Below are positions 36,176 through 48,099 of a DNA stretch of 64,000 bases, one piece after another. The notes under the pieces were generated by a model. It was not told the DNA's origin. It did not search any database and was given only the letters and a program-made list of their open reading frames with translations. The stretch covers positions 706,001 to 770,000 of the forward strand of contig CALNXK010000079.1 in the NCBI GenBank assembly GCA_942486035.1, given 5' to 3'. The DNA comes from Porites lobata (taxonomy: Eukaryota; Cnidaria; Anthozoa; Scleractinia; Poritidae). Numbering within the stretch: the stretch's first letter is position 1; each line of letters starts with the position of its first letter. The position numbers were made by a program, and so were the translations under genes.

Positions 36176-39100
36176 ATGATGACTATCCTACAACTGCTAA
36201 TACCTTGTATATTATATGCCACCGTGAACTCCCAAATATTGAGTAAGTAGCACCAATATTTCTCTTTCGTTTTAACCGCCTTGAAAATGTTTCCATCCCT
36301 TTCACAAGAAAATGTATTAAAAGTTTACTTCATCAGAGCATATCACACCATTATTTTGTCTCCCATAAATTTTGGTCGACATTTGATCAAGGGATCGCTT
36401 TAAACCATGCTTTTTTTCGTCCCTTAGCGTCAAGAAGCAAAATACATCCCTTAAGAGAGCTTAGGCAACCACGACCCCAACAGCAACAGTAGCGCAAAAG
36501 TTGCCCCTACTTTCCCCGCGCGCACCATATTCAAACTAAGCTGAAAAGGCATTATTTCAGAGATCCCCCTCCTTATTTTATGCATAAATGGTTTTCTTAT
36601 TGTATGACATACTGAAGTTTACCTCAGTTCGTAGTTGAATTAGCCTGCATGTACTTAATAAAACTTCTAAATTCTATTACCACACAACTTAAAGAACATG
36701 TCAAGAACGTTCAGTCTTTTCAGGCTCAAATCAGTAAACAATGTAAGAAAGCTCAGCCTCAGCGCCAAAATAAATTAGAATGACGTTCTTACAAACAAAA
36801 GGAGTAATTCGGGCCTAAGGTACTGTGTATTACACAATCTGTTACTTGTAATTTCCACGCGACTCCATATCGTCTCCTATCTAAACATTATTCTTTCTTC
36901 CATCTTGGTTCATATACAGCTTGCAAATCAGAAGGATTTCAACTTTGGAAAGTCGGTTGTTATGGTGATTTCAAAGCCCCGTCGTCAAAGCGAGCAATGC
37001 CAGAGCTCTTGCTTACAGATCGAGACAAAACGTCAAAGAAATACACTGGTCAATCGATTGACTGGAAAAACTGGAATACATACTTACCTGAGTAAGTATT
37101 TTTGTTCGGTATCACGTCTAGTTAGCAACTTCTTAGCCGGAAGCTAAGGGTGTTATATGGAAGCGTAAAGTAAGGTTTTACTCATTAGGGACCTTAAAAT
37201 ATACCGTTTCTGTCTTCAGGTAGGGTAGGTAGGCAAACATGTTTACCAAGTAGTTATATAAAAGTCAACCATGATTTGCCAGATGTGATGACGGCATCAC
37301 CTTTCTAGCCAATAGCCCAGCCGTTTCGTAAGGGTTAGGTGCAATTTAGCCGTATTTACCACGATGGGAACTGGTCAATTACCCGTACAAGCAAACGGTG
37401 TATCTAATAGTCTCGGCCGGCTATTTTACGGGAAAACGAGTACGGGTAAGTTCTCGGTACTCGTCTCCCGTTTCCCATCCACGTTCACCCGCTGAGTAGA
37501 TAAATTCAATTTACCACCATCTTTTAGTCTGGAACAAGAGAGAATGAGCTATCATTCTCTCTTGTCTGGAACTAAGAGCTCGGCCGGCGAACGCGCGCGG
37601 TACTCGACAACCACACTTCAACGCTATTCCCTACTTAAATAAAGCCCCCATATAAAATTTTTCCAACTCAAAAAATCCCGGAAAAGAACATTTCAAACAC
37701 ACGAAAAATTACTCGTTCATTTTTTAGACTCCTATATTGATGTAGATACGATTACCGTGAAAATGAAAAAGTAATTCTCTTGTCCTTTATTTTCATTTTA
37801 TTTTATTTTTATAATGCACTGCAATACTTTGTATTTAAGTAGAATATAGTATTTATTCATTGTAAAATATATTGATATGACGTCTGATTTCTTTGTATTT
37901 ATTCAGACTGGCCTGCCTCGAATAGCCTCACTAACTGCAGGCTAGTACCAATGTATTTTTTGTAATATGTTTCCGAAATTAAGTAAAAGTTGAAGTTGAA
38001 GTTTAACTGCGGAGTAGTCCCGCCTCCTCTGGGGATCGAATTGTGGAATGAAGGAATAACTGGAAATTTTCTTTACAACAGAAAAAATGCATATATTTTT
38101 TATATATTTTCGGGCGGTTCGTATGATAGGGTTCTTATGTAATTACTACACAGTAGCCAACAAATGTTAAATGAAACTCTGCGTTGTGTTCAAGTCCCTT
38201 CAAATATTTTTATGCTTCAGTTTTTCTTGTCGCTGTGCAATGACAGCTAAAAACAAAAGTTACGATTACATGGGCGTCCAGTACTACGGAGAATGCTGGA
38301 GCAGCAGTGACGCGATCAACAGATACAATTTGTATGGGCCAAAAGACAACTGCGTAAACACAGCCTTTGAGATATGCTCAGATAACGACAGTTTGGCATG
38401 TACTGGAGCGCTATTTTCCAACTATGTTTATGAAATTTTTGAAGGTAAGAAAAGAACTAAGCCTATCAGGCTTAACTTCGCTAACTGATTGAATTAACAT
38501 AAGGACAGTGTAAATTAATTAATTATTTTTCATCCCCATGTACATATTTCGGTATATTGAGAAAAGGGACTGACTTGTTCCCTCAAAGGAAATGTGTGGC
38601 TGGTACACTCTGGACACTTGATATGTAGCGGCAAGAGAGGATAAAGGGGACAGAGAAGGCATCCCTCATACACACCCTATTCCATAGGTAATTCGTCTCG
38701 AGTTATTTTTAGAATCGGGATAAAGTTACCTCGCGCGCGCTGCGTGGATGTTTCGTGGAGGTTTCGCATGACTAAACGCCGTGCAAAACATGTTGGGCGA
38801 AAGGCAATGAAAGCGTAAAGAGATCGAGAGCATTCGTGAATATTGAACAGAAATGGGTCGGCGCTCACCTGGGAAAAGGGAATCGCTGGACTCTTTGACA
38901 ACCCGTGAAATCAGCTTAATTCGAAGTTGTCGTAACCTCAACGGCTTTAATAAAATGAGAAATTTCGCCAGTCTATTGAAACCGGTCGTTTGTTCAATAA
39001 AGCAAGTAGGACGCCAAGTGTTATCTTTGTTGAATAATAAAAGACTAATTAAAGAATAAATATCAAATCAGAAATTGCTCTCTTCAAACTGTAAATTAGA

Positions 39101-40729
39101 AATGATCCTGATAGAATATTCGGTGTGTTAAGGATTTTTCTGCTTTACTGTTAGCTCTTTACAAGAGAAGAAGGGAGATTCTTTTTTCATTTCCGTTTCG
39201 CTGACACAGCTTTATTTCACAGAAATCTCTCTGTAGTCGTTTTCGTCGACAAAACGAATAGCAATATCGCTCTCCGCGTCTTCCACAATTTTGTTCTGCG
39301 TCAATTCGTGAAGGTCGCGTGGCTCTGAGCGTGGGTCATCCACGCGGAAGACATTCGCGCTATGTGATTGGCTATTGTCTAATCCCCCTTGGGATCTGTG
39401 GTCTTAAAAATAGCTGGTTCTTAAAAATAGCTCAAGACGAATTACCTATGGAATAGGGTGTGTATGGAGGATGCCTTCTCTGTCCCCTTTATCCTCTCTT
39501 GCTTGCACTTATTTTGAACGCTTATAGGCTTTCTGTTTAGGATCGGTTTTCGCTTATTTTTGATGTATTTGTATGGAGGTATGGAGAGAACATGGATAAG
39601 GCCAAAAGTTCATTTATTTTAGAGAAGGGGGTATGAAGATGTTAGCGGGGGGGGCTGAAAATTTTGTGTCTGTGCTCGGGGGCTTTGGAGCGAGATAGGG
39701 CACTCAAGGACAAGCTCTACTCCTAAGATTTTGTACATTCTAAAATTTTTTTCTTGCATTTAGCTATTGATGGTGATTTCACGCCCTGGGTGGAGGAGTG
39801 CTGCAGTCAGACGTGTGGTGGAGGAGTCAAAAAATGGAAAAGGACTTGTACCAATCCCTCGCCACAGTACGGAGGCAAACCATGCGAAGGCCCCACGGAG
39901 AAAACTGAAATTTGCAATGCAGGCGCATGCGGTAAGTTAAGAAATATTTTATAAATTTTTCTCTCTCTCTTTTTATTTAATTATTTAATTATTTTTTTAT
40001 TTCAAACAGAGCAATGAATTCAGGAATTCTGTCTTGTGAGAACATTAACCGCAGCGACAAAGCTAGTGTTGTTGTATTTCTTTTCTTTTCTTCTTTTGTT
40101 AATAGTTAAGTGTTGTAAACGAGGATTAGCTTAAGGATTGGGTTTTTGTAACTTAGAGCGAACAGTTTTCCCCCTAATCTGATTAGCTGATAGACATTAG
40201 CTTATGAAACGTCAGTAAAGAAAAGAATTGTGTTTGTCGTTCCTGTCAATGAATCATCACAATATACTTCAGTCAGAAGCTAGTAGGTGCAGATCCCTAA
40301 CTAGCCTGCGAGCAAACTCTCCGGGGCGCTCTGGCGGCGGGGAGGAAAAGGAAGGAGGAGCTTCCGACTACAAATCTCGAATTTGAATTCCACATCCAAT
40401 TCTCCCGTGGCTCTCCCCGTCTACTGAGCTGTCAGATTTCCACCAAATCAGCGCGAAGGGGAAACGAGCTCGAATGTACACGTACCAAGGGGTAATGACG
40501 TTATTACTAATGTCATCTCCGCCAATCAGTATTTTGCATCTACGTTTTCGATGCAGATAATCAAATTTCAGAGACGTATTGCAAGGTCTCCTTTCTTATC
40601 CTCTACGCCGCCAGAACAGCCCGGACAGCTTGCTCGCGGCATGTACCTAACATATACTCCTCTGTATTTCTTATTTTCACAGATTCCTATTCCTCGACTG
40701 AAGGGAGTGCTACAGGCGCTGCAGTATAA
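36176..40729 (+). CDS. Small secreted protein: Cys-rich domain plus one thrombospondin type-1 repeat
   Basis: Exons 36176-36242, 36920-37091, 38221-38444, 39764-39931 and 40683-40729 join in phase to 225 residues plus stop. Residues 1-19 are a signal peptide (MMTILQLLIPCILYATVNS). Residues about 24-155 form a Cys-rich domain (FQLWKVGCYGDF, GQSIDWKNWNTYLP, CRCAMTAKN and YMGVQYYGECWSS). I recall such modules from cnidarian and lancelet secreted proteins, but I cannot name a family. Residues about 156-210 are a TSP1 repeat (PWVEECCSQTCGGGVKKWKR, six or more Cys); the usual second Trp is replaced. The tail is Ser/Ala-rich. It is likely extracellular. Function is unknown. An AATAAA lies near 40887. 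Confidence 0.85.
38631..39502. mobile_element. Long-TIR DNA element L in intron 3 of the TSP1 gene
   Basis: The first about 85 bp (GCAAGAGAGGATAAAGGGGA, then CAGAGAAGGCATCC) recur almost exactly inverted at the right end (about 39417-39502). The 870-bp body has no intact ORF. No convincing target duplication was found, so the superfamily is open. Near-identical ends suggest recent activity. Confidence 0.82.
40078..40213. repeat. Dispersed repeat Q, unsplit copy
   Basis: This is the unsplit counterpart of 49557-49676 plus 52429-52450. It lies in the last intron of the secreted TSP1 gene. No coding content. Confidence 0.7.
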
Positions 40730-41079
40730 GGACGCTATAAACTTATTGATCACTTGTTTCACTAACTGACTGAATATACAGGTGCAAAACTGGTGCAAAT
40801 GCCGTGAGCTCAGTCAACCGAGCGATATGTCAACGGTGTGGGAATTGGGAATAATAATAATGACTGTCACTTAAAGGGTATTATGAAATAAACAGTGAGA
40901 GAGCCTAGAATTGTATTATGATTGAGGTTCCTCTTTTAGGCACTGGCATAAGGTCCCTTCAACCAATAGCGTGGCAATGAAGCTGAAAGGTTTATTTACG
41001 CCCTCGCCAAACAAAACCGCCAGCTACGCAGGCTACTTTATCAACGACCCAAATCCTAGGGGAGGGGTCTATAATGATA

Positions 41080-41356
41080 ATGTAATTCCTTTTACTTACA
41101 CTTACCCTCGGCAGTATTTATAGCACTTATGCCAGTGGGGCCGAGCAAATGACAAAAAAAAATTCAAATCAAACATAATGGGGTTAAAAACCCCAAATGG
41201 CCGAAGGCAAACCAGCTGGCTATTTACAAGCGTGGTCGAGGATTTGAACTTGGCACTTACGCGTGAAGAAATCCGGCTAGCGCTCAGGGCAGGACTTGAA
41301 TATTCGGGGCCTCAAAAATGCAAGTTCAGCGCCCTAACCACTCGGCCACGCTGCCA
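41080..41356 (-). mobile_element. tRNA-derived SINE
   Basis: Read on the minus strand, the head begins GGCAGCGTGGCCGAGTGGTT (perfect A box) with a B-box-like GTTCAAATCC about 105 bp later and a duplicated tRNA-like unit (ATATTCAAGTCC) between. The body ends after AAATACTGCCGAGGGTAAGT. It lies in an insertion in Gal3ST block A that block B lacks. Confidence 0.8.
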
Positions 41357-41537
41357 CTCCTACAATAATACTACCAAATGAGTTGCCATTTTAACCTTCA
41401 GCGCTCTTCATTAGTATTTGGAGCAATTCACAAAGGTTACTTTGAATTAGTCAACCTCATTCCTAAGAAAGACACCGGGAACGAGGCTCTGAGAAATCCA
41501 TTTTTCTGCCACACAGTGTACTTAGAAAAGAACAGTT

Positions 41538-42708
41538 TTAAGGTGGAGTAAATCTTTTACGCATTATTCGACGAGCTCGAAGAGGAACATATCGCAAATC
41601 CTTTGCCACATGCCATCCAGCTTCGTTTTTAATTTTGTCATGCTTGTCAATCCCAGTTTCTCTTAGTTTCGCCACACGTTTTCTCCTGAGATGTTCCAGG
41701 AAATCATTCTCCTTTCTGACTAAGTTTTCACAGAGGCGCTTTGAATTTTCATCAACATCATTTCTAACTGAATAGCCCTTCACAAATTTGTTACGATAAG
41801 CTCTTTCGATTCGAGTACCATTGATCAAGCATGATTGCTGTATTTCATGTTTTCTCCGACGAAACGTACTCAGTTCCTCATAAAAGCTTGGTCCTTCGTT
41901 CTTGACTCTTCCCCAAAACGTCGCGTTAAAATAATCGAATAACAAAACGTCTGCTTTATTCCATCGCCTTATATTTTCTTTAACTCTTGCACTTAAACGA
42001 GTAGCTTTTTCCTTGTCTTGTCGCTCATTGAGCTTTACGTACAAAATGTCCTCTATCCCCCAACATAGCAATCTCTTCATTAACAGCAGCGACTCATCAA
42101 CGTAGTCCATAATCATGACAAGATCAAATTCATTGTCTAAGAACTGAATGTACTCTTTAACAGCTGTGAGATTTTGGAAATACTCAAACCTCAAACCCAA
42201 ATCAAACATCATAGGATTTCGCGCCAAATACATCATAATACTCGCCTTACGAGAATGGTCATAAGATTGTATTGGTTTATCTAGAAATTTTTCCAGGGAA
42301 TCGAGCGCAACTCCCAAACCAAACGATTTTCCTAGTTGAGCAAAGTTGAAAGCAGACTCGTAGTTGTCTACAGGGTTTCTGAGAATTGTGACGTACTTGC
42401 TAGTTTTTCGTGGAAAAAGCCAGTTCATTGGTTTCTTATTAAATCTTGCATGACTGCAGAGTATATCAGGAGCTTTGCCAAACATACGCAGTGGGTGGAA
42501 AATGTGAAATTTCTCAGGCCAGCCAAGAATGGTGCCAGCCCCTAGAGCAAATGTAAGATTCCTGGCGTCTCCATAACGAAAGAAGATGTTAGCCATGGTG
42601 CTTGATCCAGTTTTGTGCGTTTTAAGAAAAAGAATCTGCTTTTGTGCGAAACACTTAGTTTCATTCTCAGTCGCCGACCAAAGACTGCTTGTGTTGACAT
42701 GTTTGCTC
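41538..42708 (-). CDS. Galactose-3-O-sulfotransferase-like, copy A (main exon)
   Basis: Golgi enzyme family that moves sulfate from PAPS to the 3-hydroxyl of galactose on glycolipids or glycans (known of the family). The exon encodes about 389 residues. The 5'-phosphosulfate loop is ILFLKTHKTGSSTMANIFFR, followed by GWPEKFHIFHPLRMFG and CSHARFN. The 3'-phosphate site is YVTILRNPVDNYESAF. It ends IMRKRFTPP. The acceptor TTTTTTTTGTAACAG sits before 42708, so an upstream exon with the membrane anchor should exist but was not found. The open frame continues up to 42938 into GGAATCC repeats; I take that as chance. It has no frame breaks. The acceptor substrate is unknown. Confidence 0.9.
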
Positions 42709-42774
42709 CTGTTACAAAAAAAAGAATATAATATATAAAATAACTGGACCTTGGGCTGGTCCGAGTGCGTAGGC

Positions 42775-43025
42775 AGTTTCGTCCAATGTAAGGGAATACG
42801 GATTCCGGAATCTGGGACATTTTTGCTTGTGGAATTTCCCAAAAACTTTACTTGTGGAACCGGAATCCTGGGCTTTGGAATCCGGAATACAGCTAAAGGA
42901 ATCCAGAATCCCACTAACAATTGGAATTCAGTATCCAAGTTCCACTAACAAAGACTGGAATCCAGTACCTGAAGTCCGGAATTCACACTCTGGAATCCAG
43001 AATCCAAGAAATGTCTTGGATTTCC
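42775..43025. repeat. Degenerate GGAATCC-type tandem repeat
   Basis: TGGAATCC, CGGAATCC and GGAATTC-like units recur about 15-20 times over 250 bp upstream of the Gal3ST-A exon. Block B lacks it. The sequence explains a spurious 5' extension of the sulfotransferase frame. Confidence 0.75.
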
Positions 43026-43439
43026 TAACATGGGGCGAAATTATACCGAAATAGAGCGTTTTCACTCCCGTGGCCAGCATCTATGCTCATTTATTGGAAA
43101 AAAAGAAAGCATTTACATGAGAAAAGAGTTCAACTCCCAGAGGATTTCCTTGGTACACCAACATGGCCGCCGTTTCATTGTTGTGGAACACCAATATGGC
43201 CGCATTGACGTCACGCGAAAATGCTCTATATCGGTCGAGCTATTGGTGGACACTCCAGCGCGGTTCCCTATCAGGACTCTCAGGAACACCCGAGGCAAAA
43301 AGTGCTTAGAAATTTCTAATTTGGAGAAAGGCTAAATCTTTCTGGATAACCGTTCCATTCATTTGAGATATTCGCAGTTTTTCAACTAACTTTTCAACGA
43401 TTTTTGGAAGTTGTATTTCCCCATTTTATTACCAAAGTA

Positions 43440-44515
43440 CAGTGAAAACCTCTATTAAGCGGACACCCTTGGGACCTTCCCAAGTTTCCGCTTAATAAAG
43501 GGTGTCCGTTTAATTGAGGTTGTAAAAATTGCGCAATGTTTGTTAACGAACATTATTATTCATTCAAATATTTTCCCGATTCTGATTGGCTAAAAGCACA
43601 CGCATAATTCACCATAACCAGTTACTGATGACCAAATTTGGAAGAATTTTGTGTTTAACGAGGAAATGACGTCAAAAATGCAGCGTTCTTGCAAGTTAAT
43701 GCACCATTAACCGAGAAGATCTGGGGACGAGGTTGAGTTGTCTTGGTTGTGAAAACAAAAAATGGCGGACATTTCACTCCTTTCAAAAGTAAGAACTAGG
43801 CGAAATTATAGCTAAAAACATGGCAAGAACAGCAAGAACACAACTCGAAGGGCGACATCTGCCATTTGGAGAATATTTGCGGAGCTGAACAACCCTAAAC
43901 TAGGCCTTATTTTGAATGAACAATAAAACAATTATTGAATTCGGCTTTCGTGTCATATGAAGAATTATGGAGATCTCGGAGGGTGTTATCCGCCTCGGCC
44001 TACGGCCTCGAGATCGACGGATAACACCCTCCTCGATCTCCATAATTCTTCGTAAGATACTCAACCTCATTCATTAATTGCTAAATATTCAACGGTTGCT
44101 CTGTCCTGTGATAAAGTTGCATTTTGCTAAAGAAGCTATCCAGAGTTCAAGTTCATTACCTTTCATTACCAACTTTAATTTGTTTGTAAATGCAAAAACA
44201 TTAGCTGACTTAAGTCCGTATTTCAAGGACGTAATCCAACACTGCTATTGTCAATTCAGCCCGGTGTCCGCTTAATCAATGGAAATTAGCTAAATACACC
44301 TTATTTTATAGCCTCCCCGCAGACGTCCTTTGGGGTTCGTCTGCGGGGAGGCTACTCAGTATTTTAGTGTCTGTGTCCGCTTAATAGAGTTGTCTCCTGA
44401 ATAGGGGTTCGTTATAAAGGTAAATATAAGACGTTAATTTCGGGACCTGGCTTATAGTGTCCGCTTAATAGAGGGTGTCCACTTAATTGGGGTCCGCTTA
44501 ATAGAGGTTTCACTG
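43440..44515. mobile_element. pogo-like non-autonomous element H with nested repeat G
   Basis: The ends CAGTGAAAACCTCTATTAAG and, inverted, CAGTGAAACCTCTATTAAGC are flanked by TA (43438-43439 and 44516-44517). GTCCGCTTAAT units recur inside both ends. Repeat G (about 43545-44100) is nested. Block B has no such insertion at the equivalent site near 55990-56005, which gives a near-clean empty site. Confidence 0.88.
43545..44100. repeat. Dispersed repeat G, copy 1
   Basis: It matches the reverse complement of about 52450-52980: TTCATTCAAATATTTTCCCG, GTTACTGATGACCAAA, then TTAACCGAGAAGATCTGGGG and a 3' part with CATATGAAGAATTATGGAGA. It ends in a hairpin of about 35-bp arms (43970-44052) around CCTCGGCCTACGGCCTCGAG. 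There is no ORF. Confidence 0.8.
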
Positions 44516-45167
44516 TACTGCAATGATTGTTAAGAAATGGTCTCCTGAAAGTTTCGGCCTAGTTCCGAATGAGACAAAAAGAGGCACCTGAAACAGTTTC
44601 GAGACGATCAAAGATCCCCTAAGACATCAGAACAGAATGATAATAACTTTGAGGGTAGCTCCAAATTAACCAAATAGGCTTCTAAAGCATAGAATGAGAT
44701 AAAACCATTTGTGACACTCCGGGAAACTTCCTTCTGACGTATCAAGTCCACTTCAGTGCCTATGGGCCGAGTATCCACTGATGATTAATATACGAATGGC
44801 ACTGCCAGTAATCTCTACAGCACACAAATCGCTAGAAATGCCTATATCACGTACATTTTTGCAGAAATCAGCACAAAAATGGTTGTCACAGATTGCATGA
44901 CTAAAGGCAAACAAAAACAAAATATTCCAGTCATCACACAGAGTTCTCTTCACTGCAGTCGCACACAAAAACAGCCGTTAGGTCGTTTTATTTAGGGAAT
45001 TCCGCTTAAGTTGGTTTGATTTAGTTCAGCTTGATTTTGCGTTGTTAGTGACCCTAAAACACATCCGCAAAATGTTCTCAAATGGACTTATCGACCCTAG
45101 CATTTCACTACGGGTCACGAAAACTTGATCTACCGTTATTTTAACTGATGAGACCCTGTCTGTAAGT

Positions 45168-46188
45168 CAAGGGCACCCAATGACTGCATGTGTTCAGTAA
45201 AATATCTGTTCGGAGAAGCAAATATTACCGCTGACACGGATAAGCCTGCTCTCGTGAATCCTTTAAGTTTTTTCCATTGTCACTAGGCATTTAAGGTATA
45301 CGTAGGAGTTCCTCGTCTTCCCTTAAATCGAATCAAAGCACTTACAAAACTTTCTGCACTTAGCTTCGGCACAAGTTCCATATGAACAGATCGTGATGTA
45401 GCTCTGAATAATGCTATGTAAGCCTTAATCATCTCCTTTTTCTTCAGCTGACAATACATCCATGACATACAAGGGTTTGGCGAAAACTACTCCAACACTT
45501 GTGAAGGCGAAATCATCATTTAACCGAAATCCAGGCAGAGGAGGGGGAGGAGGGACTGCATAGCCTTGGCCTGCAATTTTCTTTATAATAATAACTATTT
45601 ATTCACAAATCTATGGAAAATTGAAAAGGAGATAAAGGAGGTTATCTCTTTCTAGTTTATCTCCTTATAATAAAATAAATTACGATCATTAATTATTTAC
45701 AATTCTTTAAATAAATATAAAATATATTACACGCTTGAAGAACTAAGTGTTCCCCTGACTAGAAAAATTTGCAAAATGACGTCTCATCACGAAATTTTCT
45801 AAGATTCTCTAACTTCTTCTTCCACCTGACCTGACCACGTTTCATTGCTTTACTAAACAGGCAGCGCAAGACAGCCTTTCAACCGATGAAATTCAGTTTT
45901 CCAAGAGTTCCCGGGTCTCGGCATCTGAATGTATAAAACGGACACAATCATAGACTTTCTTCAGATGATCTTCAAGAATATAATTCAAAACCTTCAGACT
46001 AGCACTACATCAGAAAACATTCAGAATCTTCGAGCAAGAGAGATAAATCGTTGGGGGAGAGATAAATCGTTGTACCGACGTCCGCTGAGTCCCAGTTTCC
46101 AACATGCATTTCTAGATATCTAAAAGTACTCTGGGTGGCCCAAAAAGCGTTTGCAAGTAGTTAGGACGAAACCCTCGTTGGGTCCTCC
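45168..46188. mobile_element. MITE M-family element, copy 2 (with nested insertion)
   Basis: The left end CAAGGGCACCCAATGACTGC and AGTAAAATATCTGTTCGGAG match copy 1 (32056-). The right part ATTTCTAGATATCTAAAAGT and GAAACCCTCGTTGGGTCC matches its right end in the same order. Its centre holds a BEL/Pao-like integrase scrap. Confidence 0.65.
45283..45468 (-). pseudogene. BEL/Pao-like retrotransposon integrase fragment
   Basis: About 60 residues: KAYIALFRATSRSVHMELVP, then KLSAESFVSALIRFKGRRGT and PTY. This is the integrase-core pattern of Pao/BEL elements (AYIALF..A.SRAVHLE.V..L....F...L.RF..RRG.P). The rest of the element is missing. It is a relic. Confidence 0.75.
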
Positions 46189-46189
46189 A

Positions 46190-47615
46190 AGTACAATACC
46201 AATTTAGGCGCTAAAGCACACGTACCAACTCCGCGATAAACTGACAATTCGCTGTTTTCTCATTGCTTGAGGAGAAACTCTAACAGAGTGCACGCGATCC
46301 ACGCGCTAAAACCCTGTAAGCGAGGGCTAGGCTCGTCTGGATATATGAGCTCTTCTCTAACTAAGATCATAACAAAATGTCAAATCCAGTACTTACTTCA
46401 AATCATAGGTCGCCCGCCGACCGGATCCAAACAGGTCATGATTAATGACAAAGTATACATAAATAACACATGCTGAACAAAGAAATATCAACAGGCAAGA
46501 AATACGACTGATGAAACTGCGATGAAGGATTTCCATGCTTGATACAGTGGAATCTCAATACAACGCAGCTCTATATAACGAAGTCCTGGATATAACGAAC
46601 AATATTAGTTACTCCCAGTAATAATAAGCTTTATTTTAAAAAAATACATACAATGGATTTACATGAGGGTCTAGATGGGGGCGTACAAATGTCAGTGTCA
46701 GTTAAAATTTTGGCCATTTGTCAGTTGTTAGTTAAATTTTAGGCTTTTTGTTAGTTGTCAGCTAAATGATTATTAATGATTAACTATATATGAAACTTAT
46801 TTGTATATTTTTGAACCGAAATTAAGGTACATATAATTAAATTCGAAAATTAATGCAATAGTACCTTAATTTTTGTCAGTGTTGCTATTGTAAGCATTTC
46901 AAGTGGCCCTCCATTTCTCAAGTCTTGTGTTACTCTCCTCCACTCGAGCGTTTTTGCTGGCCAGAGTCCAACATTTCCAACCATTAAGCCAATAAAAATT
47001 TATACCTTCAGAATATTGTATTCCTGCCAACTCTCATGCATTATGCGTGAGAGCTGTGGACAGCTGTGTGGACTAAAGACATCGATCTCACCCTTGTAGA
47101 ACAATTTCTCACGCCTGACTCACAAGTCTGGAACACATGATAAATAATGAAAATTCAGTCCTAAAAGGCGTTAAATGATGACTTTGTGTCCTTTGTGTGT
47201 TCTTACGAAATCAAAGCACGCTAAAACTGTTGTCTTTTAAGGTGGCTCCGTAATTAATACAAGAGCATTTAGCTGTGACAAATTTTCCGTCATACTTTTT
47301 CGATTTTAAAGCAATGGCTGCGAAACTTTGCAAAGAACAACAGGTATCATTCGGCAATAATACGAAATATTGCGATGTCATTGATGGTAAATATTTCTTG
47401 ATAAATTTAGCGCTTAAAAGGACCCTCCTGTTCAAAGAAAATCGCTTCTAGTAAAAAATTTTGCTGATATTTTTTACTGAATTTTCTGGTATCGGCTTTA
47501 ATTGATATGATAAATATGCCGGAGGAATTTCAGAAAAATCGTTGTAGCAGAAGTCCGTGACTAAAAGCCGCTCAAAATTCGGCTGTGAAATTGTTTTGGA
47601 ATTTCAAAAATAAAT
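46190..47615. other. No gene recognised; one pogo-like end
   Basis: TACAGTGGAATCTCAATACA at 46550, followed by TATATAACGAAGTCCTGG, looks like a single pogo-type terminus. GTCAGTTGTTAGTTAAATTT-like units repeat at 46690-46770. Nothing else was supported. Confidence 0.4.
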
Positions 47616-47626
47616 TACTATCAGGT

Positions 47627-47748
47627 TACCCTGGGTTCCAGAGGATATTTTTTTCTTTTTTCTCCTCGGCGCTTTGCGCCTCGTTAACGCGGCTTCGCCG
47701 CGAACCATCAGTATCGATAAGAAAAAAATATCCTCTGGAATCCAGGGT
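47627..47748. mobile_element. Mutator-like mini-MITE with 10-bp TSD
   Basis: Inverted ends of about 28 bp: TACCCTGGGTTCCAGAGGAT followed by ATTTTTTTC, mirrored by GAAAAAAATATCCTCTGGAA followed by TCCAGGGT. ACTATCAGGT flanks both ends (47617-47626 and 47749-47758). A 9-10 bp duplication fits Mutator. It is only 122 bp long. Confidence 0.88.
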
Positions 47749-48099
47749 ACTATCAGGTAGAAGGAGCCACCAGTTTGGATTTTTGGGACAAGTAAATTCA
47801 TTTTGGCAATTGCTTTTGTAACACCCTCATTAGCAGACATCGTATGCTGGCGCGTTCTCAGAGGAGCAAAAATTTGAGATCATAGGTCATTGACGAAATA
47901 TGACTCTTAAGCGTCTTGATATACTATGAAATGTGCTTAAGGGACTATTCTAATAAAAAAAGTAAGTAAAAATATACAGATCATAAAAACAGTCTCGCAG
48001 CTCTTGCTACGAAAAAAGTATGTCTTTGCGTTCCCGACTTTGGTATTGCTACTGAACCTGGTTTGGATCTTAAGTTATAGCGGTGGCTGGTATTTGGCT

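Larger units (their letters stand above)
40872..45160. repeat. Segmental duplication, block A
   Basis: This is collinear with 54277-57630. Shared landmarks are TAAAGGGTATTATGAAATAA at the start, the Gal3ST-like coding exon, GGTCGAGCTATTGGTGGACA upstream, GTTTCGAGACGATCAAA and the end near CTTGATCTACCGTTAT. Block A has private insertions: a region with a SINE (about 40950-41490), GGAATCC repeats and the pogo-like element at 43440-44515. Confidence 0.88.

Noticed and set aside
41250..41356. tRNA gene on the minus strand
   Set aside because: The A and B boxes are good, but the cloverleaf is broken and the unit is partly duplicated and joined to a SINE body.
42709..42938. N-terminal extension of the copy A sulfotransferase frame (466 residues in all)
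   Set aside because: It crosses a good splice acceptor at 42709 and runs through an intron-like AT stretch and the GGAATCC repeats. Copy B has the same acceptor but no such extension.
45140..45165. Hammerhead ribozyme core (CTGATGAG)
   Set aside because: No matching GAAA segment or stems could be paired around it.
47627..47748. Intrinsic terminator or riboswitch hairpin
   Set aside because: Flanking 10-bp duplications show a transposon insertion; such terminators are not expected in a nuclear genome.
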